Shown one piece after another: positions 44,366-57,174 of a DNA stretch of 64,000 nt. Below the pieces are notes generated by a model that did no database searches, had not been told where the DNA came from, and worked only from the letters and a program-made list of their open reading frames with translations. Position numbers and translations under genes: made by a program. Each line of letters starts with the position of its first letter. The stretch's first letter is position 1. This DNA is from Planococcus citri (Eukaryota > Arthropoda > Insecta > Hemiptera > Pseudococcidae), in the NCBI RefSeq assembly GCF_950023065.1, contig NC_088680.1, forward strand, positions 63,897,350 to 63,961,349. The letters are read 5' to 3'.

Positions 44366-44530
44366 TACCTAGTCTGGTGTAGTGGATGCACACTGTCCCA
44401 GCAATCCGGAGGGCCTGGGTTCGATTCCCAGGCTGGGCAAGAATTTTTTGTATGTTAGTTGCATTAAAAAGCAGGTAAATAATTATAGGTTGGTTAAGAA
44501 AAAGAGACTTCTTCTTAATTTGATCCACCT
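44366..44530 (+). repeat. tRNA-derived SINE
   Basis: The head reads CTGGTGTAGTGGATGCACAC (A-box region), followed about 40 bp later by the B box GGGTTCGATTCCCAGG, as in a tRNA gene. The tail starts TTGCATTAAAAAGCAGGTAA and ends CTTCTTAATTTGAT near 44521. It replaces about 90 nt of the LINE frame after AELIRWI. Confidence 0.75.
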
Positions 44531-44970
44531 GATCAGTTCTGCTAGTTCCTCTTCATTTGTGGCTAATAAGGTGGTATCATCAGTGTTATGGAGATTGGAG
44601 ATTTTTCTTCCTCCTACCTTGATGCTACCTTCCCAGTTCTCCAAGGCTTTTTGCATGATGTACTCACCATAGATGTAGACAGCAGAGGCGAGAGTATGCA
44701 GCCCTGCCCTACTCACTGTTCTGGCTGAAACAGGTTTAACTCTTCTCCACCTACTCTCACCATCATCTCATTCTTGTCATACAGCGATTTGATCAGCTCA
44801 GTTAGGTGCTCTGGAACTCCCATCTCACGTAGTATCTCATATAAGTAGATTTGTCCAATTGACGCAGTCAAAGGCCTTTGCATAGTCAACAAAGAATAGT
44901 ACCTACCCCAGAGATGTAGAATTCATGGAATTTTTCTATTATTTGTCTGATGTTCAAAATCTGCTCTCTT

Positions 44971-45873
44971 CCCATACAACAATGACCATGCTAATTTCGA
45001 TGTGAATGTCGACCCACCCACATCCGTCACTTTTGGATGCCACATGTCGATGTGAATTTCGACCCTGTGTCGAGCTAATTGTCGATGTAATTGTCGACTG
45101 ATGTTGATCTACATTCGTGTCGACAATTGGCTCCACACAGGGTCGAAATTCACATCGACGTGGGGCATCCAAAAGTGACGGATGTGGATGGATCAACATT
45201 CACATCGAAATTTATGTCAACCTCCTGTTTCGTTAATTTATAGAATTTGAGTTTAAAAGTTTTTATTTTTTTTTTCCAAAAATTATTTCCTCTGGTGTGG
45301 CTATTGCTTGTGCTAAAAACAGCATCGATGCAAAGTCCACTTCCGAAGAAGTACAGACGAAAAGTCTGTATAATCAAGAAGTTCAACAAAAATCCCTTAT
45401 ATCAAAGATGGTGCAATACTTTATCTGCGAGTACTAAACTAATCCATTTTCATGTTGACATGTCGATGTTGATGTTGATGTGAAATTTGACATCAACAAA
45501 TACATCCACAATATCAACATCATATCATCTACAACTCCAAACTGCGGAAAAGTGAATAATTTCATCAATTCCCTAAAAAATTTGTTTTCCACATTGAACA
45601 AGATCATATTTTTGAATGTTTACTAAAATTTTAAACACTAAAACAGAAATTTTAATTGTGAAAAATTGGTCGACATAGTTGTAGATGTAAATTTTGAACA
45701 TCAAATTTTACATCTACATGTCGAGATGGCATGTCGAGGTATCAGAAATAATCATTTAACTGGCTTTTGTACGGACAGAAGATTCCTACAAAATAATTAA
45801 TTGATCACTTTCCCATCATATGTTGGAAAAACGTAGTCGATGTAAATGCCGACGTCGACAATTGTTGTGCGGG
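44971..45873. mobile_element. 903-bp palindromic TIR element inserted in the LINE
   Basis: The termini CCCATACAACAATG and ATTGTTGTGCGGG are inverted, and the flanks share TT. The LINE frame (PGRGT / REQIL) rejoins on removal. Inside, a long hairpin (about 44993-45211) pairs TCGATGTGAATGTCGACCCA and AAATTCACATCGACG with their complements. Further TCGACATG / TGTAGATGTAAAT words repeat in both directions to 45860. No transposase is encoded. Confidence 0.75.
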
Positions 45874-46290
45874 TTGTACCTCTTCCAGGCATAAAACGTG
45901 TCAGTTTAGGTGGAATCTGTCTATGCAAGTATGTATGTATGCCTTGTTCCTGTTGTTGATTATTTGGAGCATCACTTTACTGGCATGTGGTGTGGAATCA
46001 GGGCTATCGTGAGATAGTTAGCACAATTTTTTGTATCACCTTTCTTGTGTAGCGGAATTAACACTGATTTGCACCAATCTTCTGGTCATTCTCTTTTGTG
46101 CCATATGTTGTTGCATATCTTCCAGATCACCTTCTCTGCTTTCTTACCCATGGACTGTAGTATCTCAGTCTCGATACCTTCACATCCAGGTGCTTTGCGT
46201 TTTCTCAATGCCTTGATGGCATCTCTTACTTCGTCGAGTAAGATTTCTGATAAAAATGTCGTCAATATTAATTCTATCATTTATTTTTCT

Positions 46291-47086
46291 GAAAATTATT
46301 TGGATCATAGACACAAATAGAGTTTTAATATTTTCAAATTTTGAAATTTTTTCATAAACTTTTGAACATTTAAAATATGGCATTTTTAAAAGTTTTCAAG
46401 ATGTTTTACTTGGGCAAAAGAATTTTATTCGCAATTCGCTATTTTTTTCAATATTTTGAGTGATTGTCCCATTTGACAGAATTTTATTTAGGTACCAGCT
46501 AATTTTTTGACTTTCGAGTGCTAATTTTTTTAAATCAAAGTGGCCCTAAAATGGGAAAAAATCAAAATTTCGCCCAATTCATCTAAGTAAAATTTGGAAT
46601 GAATATTTTTAAAAATAAGTTCCTTGTTCCTATAATGTTTATCCATGTAGAAAAACTCATCTAGTGTAGAGTGAAAACTGTCTATTTGCGACTACGGGTT
46701 CCCTTTTTGTACACCCTGTCAGGCCTGTCAAAAAACCACCAGATAAAATTTTTTTTAATGAAAACTATCGCAGACTCCCTTTGGAATTTTTTTGAAAATG
46801 TTGACCTTATCCAAGTAGAAAACTCAATAAAAATTCAGAGGTTTTGTACAAGAAAATAGTTACCTATATTTGTTGATGCTTTTTTTATACAGCTTTGCGA
46901 ATCATATCAACAAATAAGTCTCAAGTTTCTAAGAACTCGTAACTCGTAGGTACTTTTAACTATTGTGTTGAATGAAATTGATATTAGCTACCTATCTATA
47001 GGTATCCCCAGCTATTGTCGAGTAAATATTATACCCATACTAAATCAGAGACTTTTTTTTTATACCTACCTATCTATTTTCCATAT
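46291..47086. other. AT-rich DNA, no recognisable gene
   Basis: The sequence is T-rich with short open frames only. I see no protein motif, inverted repeat or link to other repeats in the window. Confidence 0.4.
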
Positions 47087-47520
47087 TCCTGTACGCGTCG
47101 GAAACGTGGACAGTGAAGAAAGCGGATCAAGGTCGGATAGATGCATTCGAGATGTATTGCTATAGGCGAATGCTCAGAATCTCGTGGACCAAGAAGAGAA
47201 CAAATATTTCCATATTAGGAGAACTAGGTGTGAAAGACAGACTCAGCACCATAGTAAGAAGAAGGATCCTGAGATATTTCGGGCATGTAGTACGCCAGAA
47301 TAACCTAGAGAAACTCACTGTTCAAGGACATGTGGAAGGAAAGAGGTCAAGAGGAAGATCGCCCACAAGGTACACGGACCTGATAAAGAAGGCTACAGGA
47401 CTCACCCTGGGAGAGTGTACCAGAGAAGCCGAAGATAGGGAAAGCTGGAGGGAGCTAGTTGGGGGCGTTCCATAGTCACGATGCTCGGATTCGAGTGAAC
47501 GACGAAGAAGATCTTTAAAT
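47087..47520 (+). pseudogene. 5'-truncated LINE 3' end (second family)
   Basis: The plus strand encodes an uninterrupted C-terminal LINE segment: LYASETWTVKKADQGRIDAF, MYCYRRMLRISWTKKRTN, RYFGHVVRQNNLEKLTVQG, KRSRGRSPTRYTDL and EDRESWRELVGG, ending with a stop at 47475. These are the conserved post-RT phrases of insect endonuclease-reverse transcriptase LINEs. The absence of frameshifts over 120 codons suggests a younger insertion than the LINE at 43545-46290, whose sequence here differs clearly. The 3' end lies about 40-50 bp after the stop. Confidence 0.85.
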
Positions 47521-50255
47521 ATTCAAGTCCTTTTTCAATGACCCAATTTACTCCGCAGAATAAATATTCTTCGGGAAAAAAAAGAAACAGAATCACAATT
47601 GACGTATTTGTACAAGTGCTCGCCTCTTCTTAAAGAAAGAAAAAAACCACTCCATTGAAAAATAACAGCACGCTACATCAACCTTGAAGCGCGGAACAGT
47701 TTCGCAGCAAAAGCAGAAACACAAATAGAAAAAAAATTGTTTCGATGCGAATCAGTTGAAAATAAATTCGAACATTTTTATAAATTAAAAATCCACCAGC
47801 CAGCGAGAACGTCAAAATTTTCAATAAGAAACACAAACACAAGAGAGGTAAAAAAAAATCCTATCAATAATGAAGTTTATTGGATATTCAAAAAACAAAA
47901 TCAAATCAAAGTTACCAACATCAAAAACACATAATTAAAAAAAAAATCTTTAGGTCACTGTGTGTACGAGTATTTTGATTGAAAAAGCTATACCTATAAC
48001 AAACGTTATTTTAGACCAAGGCCAAAGTTTACCTCTTTGATTGTATGTAAAAACGAGCAGATTTTTAATGAGTTCACCCACTTTGGTGGTGGAAATTCGC
48101 TTTTGCTGTGTTTTTTTTTACACGCAGCAATTATCGAAATACAGAAATTCGCAAACAGTCGCTTTTCATTCACAAAGAGCTTTGAAAAGTTAACTCGCCA
48201 AAGTGCTCGAAATGGTATATAGGAAAAAGCAAATTAAATTAGACGTAAAGAAGTAAAATACTATGAAATTTTTTCCTCTGTGTATATTTAACGATCGGAT
48301 CTTCACACGGAGTGAATTTCGATAAATATTTTTTCCCTTCGTCGAAAAACAAAAAATGACAACTCGTTAGCATTCATATTTTTTCACTTTATAATGTCAA
48401 AGTGTAATAAGCAATTGGTATGGTTGTGAAAAAAAAATAGAAGAATACTCCACGTTTATAAATAAATAAAAATAATCTATTCGAGTTAGTGGTTTTTGAG
48501 ACACCCTGGCGTACAAAGTATGGCAGAAAAAACATCCTTAGAGGTACAATTGCTGCACAGTATCATCCAATTGTGAATATATTTTTCTAAAATAACGCAA
48601 AGTGAAGTATAACGTACTCGCAGAGCCTTATACAAAAGTGACGAGTTTAATTTGAAATCATCTCTTAAAACAGGTATTTTCTATGGTAACAAAGTGTGTC
48701 GTTTTAAAAGGGTTTTCCTTTTTAGCTCTCAACCTTCCTCTATATACTTAGCTATAGGTATAGCATCATCGTAAATAACGAAACATGCGAATAATTTATA
48801 TCCTAAAAAAGAATAAGGGGAAATGTTGCGAAAACTAAATTAATAATACTTTTATCGTAGTATTGTTTAAAAATAACCTGTCTTGAATTACGAATGTGAC
48901 TGACTATAGAAGGTATATTTAAAATTAAACCGTGTTGTTGTCTCGTCGTGTGAATTTAATAAAATAAAAACTTGGCTACCCCCACATTATAATAATATAT
49001 ATGATAAAATAACTCACTTATTTTCATTTTAAATTGTCTTTGTGTAATGATTGCTTTGCATATGACGAAGCATAACCTAATAAAATTTACGCATTTCTCG
49101 AACTCGCCCACATATGAGAGAATTTCATTCGCTGCGAGCAACAAAAAAAAAAGAAAAACTGTATGAATAATTCTCGCACGAATTTTTTTCACGAGAGCGT
49201 GACAAGAAAAAGTGCTTCCTTTTTACAATGTACGAATGTGATTTTGACGAAACGAGTAAATTTTTAATGCTGCGTCGAGTTTCGGGTAAGAAAATTCACT
49301 CGATCATGTGTAAAAGTTATAATGCTCGATTGAAGTTTCTCGCATAATTCAAATTTTAAATCGTGTTCCGGGTTCGAATTATAACGGTCGCCGATATACA
49401 CGAATAATACTTGCGAGTTTAATCATCAATTAAATCCGTAATAATTTATTCGAAGGATCTAGTAATGATTTATTCGCGGGCGCGAAAAATTACTCGAGTA
49501 ACTTTGTAATTCCGCTTTCGTAACCTATAAAAGGATTTTAATAGATTTGGGTGATTTTATGGCCCGCAAATACTCCGGAGAATTGCGAAATTTTCATAGC
49601 CTTTTGTATTGTACTATAATGTAGTAGTTTTCGGGCTATCAAAATTAGTATATATACTGCTGGGTTATAACAATTGTGTATCGTTATTTAAGGCACTTAA
49701 ATGTTGAAAAAAAACTCGGGTCAGAGTGTTTTTATTTCCAATGTTATACGTAGCAGATGCGGGAAAAATGGAGCTATTTGGAAAATTATGGAAAAGTTGG
49801 GGCGATAAAAGTTATATTTTCATCGTCCTCTGTCAGTCATTCGAACGGTATTTTTTGTCGAAAATTAGGCTGGAAATTATTATGGCAATCGTGAATAAAA
49901 GTCTGTTTAAAATGAAAATGTGACATTTCGTCAACTTTTTCGAATTTGATTCTATTGTCTATTGGATTTTTTAAAAATTGTTTTATGCAAGTTCGTTCAA
50001 GTCTCAATATCAAAATAAAAATATGTAAAAAAAAAATAAATAAATCTAGCAGACTTAATTGAGTTTTTCAGTTTTTAAAAAAACTCGATCATGAGTAAAA
50101 GAGCCAGCATTTGTTTTGAAGTCCAATGTTTTCTAAGGTAGGTAGGTACTTACATAGATATTTATTTTTCAATTTTTTCTTGTCAAATCCAAGTTTTGTA
50201 TGCCACTTTATTACATTTCAGAATTTTTTGGTACCTAATTAAGATTTTTTTAACA
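47521..50255. other. AT-rich DNA, no recognisable gene
   Basis: About 2.7 kb has only short open frames, with no shared repeat blocks. It may be unique intergenic or intronic DNA. Some stretches (48200-49700) are less repetitive and carry more CG dinucleotides than the arrays. Confidence 0.45.
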
Positions 50256-50259
50256 CTCT

Positions 50260-52230
50260 GGAGAGGCATGAAATAGCGAGATCTTCTTATCAAAAAATCG
50301 TTCATATGATCGAAAATCGACTGATTGAATCCTAAAAATCAAGTTTATTTGAGATTTTTCCTTTGAACGATCAAACATATGTACCTAGATATGCATTTTC
50401 GAAATAAAAATCAATAATTTTTACCTTAAAAAATGGACTTCAAATTTCCAAAATGAATTAATCGTCCCAAAAATATCGTTTCATTTTCAATTTTCATTCT
50501 CATACGTATGATGAATTACGTTCAATTCAAAGGTACAGAGTGAAAAAAATTCAGCCTTCAAAATTGATTATACCTATTCGGAAATTGATTAATCGAATCC
50601 CAAAATTCGATTTTATTGTCGACTTTTCACTTAGTATGATAGAAAAACATGTTCGAAATAAAGAATCAATTTTGACCTCAAAAATTGGACTTTCGGATCA
50701 AAAAAATCGAAAAATCGATTTATTTGCGATTTTCAATGTCACATAATCCAACGATCCCACATATTTGAAATGTAAATTCAATTCCAACTTGAATTAATGG
50801 ACATCTAAATCAAAAATCGATTGATCGGACTCAAAAAAAATAGATTTATTTTCGATTTTTGATATCATTTGATAAGCTATGTTCCCTATTGAAAAATCAA
50901 TTTCATCCTCAAGAATGTGTTAAGACTGTATACGAGCATGTATGGTAATAAGAGAGAGGATGAGAAATATTCCTTAGCGGGTGAAAGATTACCAGTAGCC
51001 TTATACGGCTCTTTGTAATATCATGAAGGAACTATTTGCACTTACCCCTTGCTAGCTCAGCGGTTATACTACTATAGTGTCGGATACGTCAACATAAATA
51101 CCAACCAATGTATAAATTAGGTCCACTTTCGCGGAATAATAACACATTCGTTAGTTTCTCCAATGTAATCGGTGTACCAAATTACATTCTCTTAATTATA
51201 AGGTTTTCTTCAAATATATACATTCACCAATTTAAGATTCACCAAATTACGAATTAGAACAGAGACACTATGCTCGACCGCCTAATCACGTAGAATTCAC
51301 CAAGAAGAACTTAATTAATCACAATTCCACAACAGGGCAACTAAGATGAAGTGGTTGATTGCTTTATTAAGCCCAGAATTAACCAATGAAGATACTAATT
51401 AACCGAACCCTAAAAAGGGTATACTGGGAAAAGGAATACGTTTTCAAACGATTAAGTCGAAGGAAAACGGACCAAATGCTCAAGTCCACGATTCATAGAT
51501 CTTTGAAGTACTATGATAGGTACCAAATTTACGTATCTACAACTCCGCAAATGAACAAGAAGTGATTTCGAGATCGAACCTAGCTAAAGTTATACCTAAA
51601 GCACCTAAAAGTTCCTAAATCGATCTCGAAAGCTGATAGGCTCGCGCTACTTTTACCAGAAGATGGGGGAACTATATTAGCCAATTATAAAATAGATGTA
51701 ATTATGCGAATTCTCCGCCCATATAAATAATATTGGTGCGGACCTCCGGGTGTGATGGAATATTATCCGGAACCCCCTGCTGGTATTCAATAATATTCGA
51801 ATTCGCAAGTACCTACACTTTACCTTAATAAATCAAACTATCCCTAAGTTGTCAAGACTTAAAGGATGGATTTACCAAGTCCTATAGGATCTTCCCCAAC
51901 TTAAGAATCGTTACGAGATGCACTGAGAGGACAGTGAGACCATAATGCCACCTTACAAATGGACTTCCGATTCGAAAAATCAATTTACTTTCGATTTTCG
52001 ATCATGATAAGGATGGCATTATGCTCAAAATGAAAAATACTCGTATAAGTGGCAGTCTCACAAAAAGTACGAGGTTTCCGGATTAAGAAAAAAAAAAAAG
52101 TACCTATGATTGAAAATTGATGAATCGAATCTCAAAGTCGATTTATTCGCGAGTTTTGATCTCATACGATCGGACAAGTTCAAAATGAACAAAAATCAGC
52201 TTTTGAATGAAAAATCGATAATTGAGGCGC
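50260..52230. repeat. Diverged AT-rich tandem repeat, interrupted by a solo LTR
   Basis: A unit of about 120-150 bp recurs at about 50300, 50450, 50590, 50700, 50815, 51965 and 52110. It is marked by ATGGACTTC-like, then AAAATCGATTGATCG-like, then TTTATTTTCGATTTT-like blocks. Copies are heavily diverged. The repeat continues exactly across the solo LTR insertion. Confidence 0.6.
50918..51957 (-). mobile_element. Solo LTR (1040 bp) of a related family
   Basis: The sequence starts TGTTAAGACTG and ends CACCTTACA, with TGT...ACA termini, and is flanked by the 4-bp duplication AATG (50914-50917, 51958-51961). The surrounding tandem repeat rejoins on removal. On the minus strand it contains GCTGAGCTAGCAAGGGGTAA (about 51040-51059), the counterpart of the GCTGAGCTAGCCAGGTAAGT in the LTRs at 34459-34958, at a similar distance from the LTR end. 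There is no internal region, so it is a recombination product. Orientation is inferred from that motif. Confidence 0.82.
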
Positions 52231-54724
52231 AAATTACATTTAAACATTAATTAGACCATTTTCATACTAATTAAATATCACTTTTTGAAATGAAAGAATA
52301 CAAGTTTGATATAATGTTATCCAAGTAAATCAAATTGTATGAGCTTTGATAAAATTTTATAGGTATGTAGGACGTAGGTACATGCTGGGCATAAAATTCT
52401 ATGTAAAATTGTTCAATGTTTTTTTTTTTTTTTTATAGAATACTATAGAATTCATTTTCCATGGGTAGTGAGGCTGAGTTTTTTAGTAGGAAGTAGTTCA
52501 TAGCGTTGTTACATCTCTGTTTAATGGTGTCGAAGTGAAAATTGGAAAATACACTAGAGATATGATTTTTTTTCAGGAAGAGAAGAAGGGGTGACGAGAA
52601 ATTTTGTAATTGATCTTTGGAGTGAAATTTTGTGAGGTATTATTATTTTTTGCTTGAAATAAATTGGTTCAGCTACAGGAGGTGAAAAAATTCTAAATAA
52701 AATTTAAACCTCGCATAAATACCACACACCCTATACTATAAACGACTATCTGCATTTAGTAACCCCTAACTAAGGTATGCTATTTTTATTTTTCTACATT
52801 TCCACTCTCGAGTTAGGTAGGTACCTGAGGTGAAACACAAATCAACGGTACTACGACTGCCAGACATGATCTATATTTTCAATAAAATCTGCAAAAAATG
52901 TTGCCAGGAAGCGATATTTTTTGAAAAAGTTTACGCCAAAGAAACCATAACTAGAATACAAACCGTGTATAAAAAATATTCAAAAAACTTTTATGATTTA
53001 TGTTCTCCAGTAAAAGTTGTTGTACTACGCGGTAGAAGAAGGCGAAAAGTTGGTAAAAAATTATGTTTCGTTGATATCGAAAAGTTTTTTTTTCCCACCA
53101 TGTTACTATACATAGTATGGGTGTTTATTGAAAAAATTCGCCATACATGATTCGAAAGCTGTATACTGCTCTGTACCTACCATTCGTCGATTTAATCGAA
53201 TTAATTCGTAAAATGAAAACATTAAGGCGAAAATGGCGCGCTCCAATCGTTAATTAAAAATAACATTCAGAATCGAAGAGCGAAAAGCATAGAGAAAAGC
53301 CGGTTCGTCGAAGTTGTGTTAACGTTGCGTTAAAAGCTACGCTAATCTGTCTTAAAGTTACCCGCAAAGCTGCTAAAATAAACAGTTCCGGAGTTAAGTA
53401 ATGAATATAAGGTTTTAAAATGTACAATTGTTTATTTTGTTTTACAATGAAGGGCACCGAATAACTACAAAACCGTTGTGAAAAAATTCTCTTCACTTTT
53501 GCCAACTGAAACTTGAGAGTTTACAACCTTTGATGGTGAATTTCGCGCCATTTTTTTCAATATTATACACTCGTACCTACCAAGATGAAGAAGGAGAAAT
53601 CGAAATTATAAGAAAGTACGTGAACTTGAACATCGAACACCATGCTGGAAAAATGATTCATTTCGAATTTAAGACACGTCGTCGGTGAAATATAAAAATA
53701 AACTTGCCAGCTTATGACCTTTGACTTTGCACCGGTAAAATGTAATTTTCTAATAACTTTTCAAGTGTTGGCTCAAGGGTAGGTTTTGAATAACACTTTC
53801 ATCGTCGTACGAGTAGGCGTTGTTAAATCTGTTTTTCAATCGACTCAGCCTCCGTGCTAAAGGTGTAAAAATTTACTCTAAATATTTAATTATTTTCAAG
53901 ATGAAAGTATCTGTTTGGTGTCTTGTACATTCGTCTAAATCTTCACTCGATTTTCAAACGTATCTTGCAGGTAAAGTATCTCGTTACAAAAATAAAATGA
54001 CTGACATGAGATGTTCAAAATACTTCCTCAGTAAATTTCCATTACTTAGTCGCAAAATTTTCATCCTAGGTTTTCTTTCATCTACGAGGTAAACAAAGCT
54101 GAAAAATCATAGTGTTTCAATGTTACACAATTTGCAACAGACTACGATGACGTAAAGAATGTTGTTTACTATAATCTGCCTACGTTTACGTGTGTTCTAT
54201 CAAACAACACAAGTCGTCGGCAATATGTGAAACGCGTAATTTTATTTCATTATTCATCATGTCACAATATTTACCGTTGTAAATATTTTCACCCAACGAA
54301 TGAAAACTCATCAACGTAGGTATACCTAGTCGACGTTTCCGTATAAAAGGTGAAAATCGTGAAATACCTCGTTTCCTTGATCTATATTCAATGGTTTCGA
54401 ATAAGAAAATGCGGAGGGTCTTTTGTGCCGAGTTATTTGTCCGTAAAAGGTGATATCGTTATACTAGATCGATTTTTTTTTTTTTGGTTGGGCTTTAACT
54501 ATTGATAGAATTTGCATGAATCACACAGATTTTAAAAAATAGGGTAGGTACTACCATAAGTAACTCGTTGCTTAGCTTTGGGTATTTGCTTCCCGCAAAT
54601 ATTTTTCTCATTATTGAGTAATTGTGGTCATTTTTTCGGTGTGGAGTTTAGAGTTCGATAGTTTACTACCTATATGTAATTTAAAACGTGATATGTACCT
54701 ACGTGTAATTAACTTGTTATTGAT
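52231..54724. other. AT-rich DNA, no recognisable gene
   Basis: Open frames of up to 106 codons (52830-53150) occur but have no motif, homologue in the window or splice support. I see no repeats except homopolymers. Confidence 0.4.
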
Positions 54725-56395
54725 GAATAATCTAGAAACTCTGAGCAAATCACTCGCGAACGAATTCAGAGCTTCTTAAAGATACGATTTAAACGTTCAA
54801 AATTTCGTCATGTGATTCACACAGAATTTTGGCCTTCGGTGATTCATTCGTTCACGAACGATTTTTCCACTTTGAGCAAATCATTCGCGAATGAATCATC
54901 TACAATTTTCTTTGAAGTTCAAGATTTAAAAAACGTTAAGTTGTGTCTGGTTGCTGATGTATTATCTGATTTGGTTTACAAGTGATTCAGTCGTTCTCGA
55001 TTGATTTGTTCAATTCAAGCAAATCATTCGTGAACCAATGAATCCGATTTCTTCAAGATAGGATCAAAAAGTTCAAAATTTCAAATTTTCCTCATGTGGT
55101 TTACAATTTACGCGTAAATTTCAATTTTCAGTGATTCATTCGTTCGCGAACGATTTTTCCAGTTTGAGAACATCGTTCGTGAACGAATCATTCACAATTT
55201 ATATTGAAGTTCTAGATTTGAAAAAAAAAAACGTGAAGTTGCGCCTCGTGCTGACGTAGTATCTGATTTTATCTTCAAATGATTCAGTCGTTCTCGATTG
55301 ATTTGTTCACTTCAAGCAAATCATTCACGAACGAATTGAGCCCAGTTTTCAACCACAGAGGCACAGAATTAAAGTCTGTCAAGTATCGTTTTGTGATTCC
55401 TACAAAATTTCATTATTCAACGATTCATTCGTTCGCGAACGATTTTCGCTCCTTTGAGTGAATCATTCGCGAACGAATCACACACAATCTTTGTTGAAGA
55501 TTGAAAAATGTCAAGTCTTGTGTGGTAGGTAGTACAATTTTCTAGTGATTCAGTCGGTCTCGATTGATTTGTTCATTTTGAGCAAATCATTCGCGAACGA
55601 ATTTATTTCAGTTTTAGACGATAGGATTGAAACTGTCCAGTTTCTTAATGTCATTTTTGCCGAATTTGATGTTACAGTGGTTTATTCATCCGTGAATGAA
55701 TTTTTTCTCGTCTGAGCAAATCGTTTGCAAACGATTTTTCCACTTTGAGCAAATCATTCGCGAACGAATCGTCTACAATTTTTGTTGAAGTTCAAGATTT
55801 AGAAAACGTTAAGTAGTGTCTGGTTGCTGATGTATCATCGGATTTGATTTTCAAATGATTCAGTCGTTCTCGCTTGATTTATTCGATTCAAGCAAATCAT
55901 TCGTGAACGAATTGAATCAAGTTTTTCTGAGATGGGATTAAAACGTTCAATGTTTCCTCATGTGGTTTACAATTTACGCGTGAATTTCAATTTTCAGTGA
56001 TTCATTCGTTCGCGAACGATTTTTCCACTTTGAGCAAATCGTTCGCGAACGAATTATCCACAATTTTTATTGAAGTTCTAGATTTGAAAAACGTCAAGTT
56101 GCGCCTGGTGCTGATGTATTATCTGATTTTATCTTCAAATGATTCAGTCGTTCTCGATTGATTTGTTTACTTCAAGCAAATCATTCACGAACGAATTGAG
56201 TCCTATTTTCCACCACAGAAGTACAGAATTAAATCTGACAAGTATCGTTTTGTGATCCTACCAACTATAATTTTTCGACGATTCATTCGTTCGCGAACGA
56301 TTTTTGCTCCTTTGAGTGAATCATTCGCGAACGAATCACACACAATCTCTGTAGACGATTGAAAAACGTCAAGTTTTGTGTGGTAGGTAGTAAAT
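54725..56395. repeat. Satellite-like tandem repeat, about 290-bp dimeric unit
   Basis: GATTCATTCGTTCGCGAACG-type sites start at 54841, 55133, 55422, 55999 and 56280, with a diverged one at about 55679. Spacing is mostly 280-292 bp. Each unit is two related halves of about 145 bp: one with GATTCATTCGTTCGCGAACG, the other with GATTCAGTCGTTCTCGATTG, each followed by AGCAAATCATTCGCGAACGA. The shared core ATTCGTTCGCGAACGAAT is a perfect 18-bp palindrome. The array ends at the LINE insertion near 56400. Confidence 0.85.
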
Positions 56396-56404
56396 TATAT
56401 TAAT

Positions 56405-57150
56405 AGCCGCAACTGAACAGGAACTGGCAGAACTGATCAGGCAGGTCAGGATGGTCAGTGAGGACATGGGACTCCTCATCATAAATGTGGGCAAAACCAA
56501 GGTCATGGTTGTTGATAGAGCTGGATACACCAGAATCCAAAGCCCTGAATGAATTTGAAAAGGTGTAACTTACTCCTTTATGTTAACTTGTGGATGCTGA
56601 TGGAGGATCAGCCAAGGAAATTGGAAGAAGAATAGCTCTTGGAAAAGCAGTGATGTCTCAGTTGAGAAAAGTCACCATCAACCAGAAAATCTCCATAAAA
56701 ATGAGGAAGAGACTAATCAGGACGCTAGTTTTCCAGTTTTCTTATATGAAGCAGAGACCTGGACATTGAAGCAAGATGATCAAAGAAGAATTGATGCCTT
56801 TGAAATGTGGGTATGGTGCAGGATGTTGAAGATACCATACACTGTGCACCACACAAATGCATCAATTGTGGAACAACTGCAAGAACCAACCAGGCTAAAT
56901 AAAATATGTGAAACCAGGATAATGAGTTATTTTGGACACATTAGCCAGAAGAGGACTAGAAAACATCGAAAAAGGAATTCTCTTTGGCAAGGTCCCTGGA
57001 ACACGAGGGAGGGGAAGATCTCCAACAAGGTGGACTGATACAGTCTGGAAAATAGTTGGCTCAGTTGGGACTGCGGCCGCACTAGCTGAAGACAGAGAGG
57101 AGTGGCGGTCGTTATTGGGGGCACACTAGTCGCTTGCAACTATGACGTTG
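56405..57150 (+). pseudogene. Truncated LINE 3' region, same family as 43545-46290
   Basis: The plus strand starts within RT with EQELAELIRQVRMVSEDMGL and continues with several frame changes to RRIDAFEMWVWCRML, EPTRLNKICETRIMSYFGHI and EDREEWRSLLGAH, then a stop. The 3' end is a GATGATGATG repeat at about 57150-57170, as at the 3' end of the other copy. It has inserted into, or replaced the end of, the satellite array. Confidence 0.85.
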
Positions 57151-57174
57151 ATGATGATGATGATGATGTCATGA

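Larger units (their letters stand above)
43545..46290 (-). pseudogene. Decayed LINE, 5'-truncated, with SINE and palindrome inserts
   Basis: Read on the minus strand, in order: RT finger at about 46086-46265 (ILLDEVRDAIKALRKRKAPG, then WKICNNIW); primer-grip side RFMPGRGT/REQILNIRQIIEK, split by the insert at 44971-45873; the active-site region at about 44540-44715 with YGEYIMQKALENWEGSIKVG and NTDDTTLLATNEEE, where the catalytic YADD has become NTDD; then, after the SINE, the C-terminal region at about 43655-44160 with LGSLMDADGGSAKEIRRQIA, YGAETWTLKQDD and EPTRLSKICKTRIMSYFGHI. The 3' end is a GATGAT repeat at about 43565, as in the copy at 56405-57150. Frameshifts show that it is dead. Confidence 0.85.

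Noticed and set aside
52830..53150. 106-codon plus-strand frame
   Set aside because: Lys/Arg-rich, with no motif, no second copy and no splice or promoter context. Chance length in this composition is plausible.
54725..56395. CRISPR-like spacing of repeats
   Set aside because: The repeat is a contiguous satellite of related half-units with no unique spacers, in a eukaryotic context.
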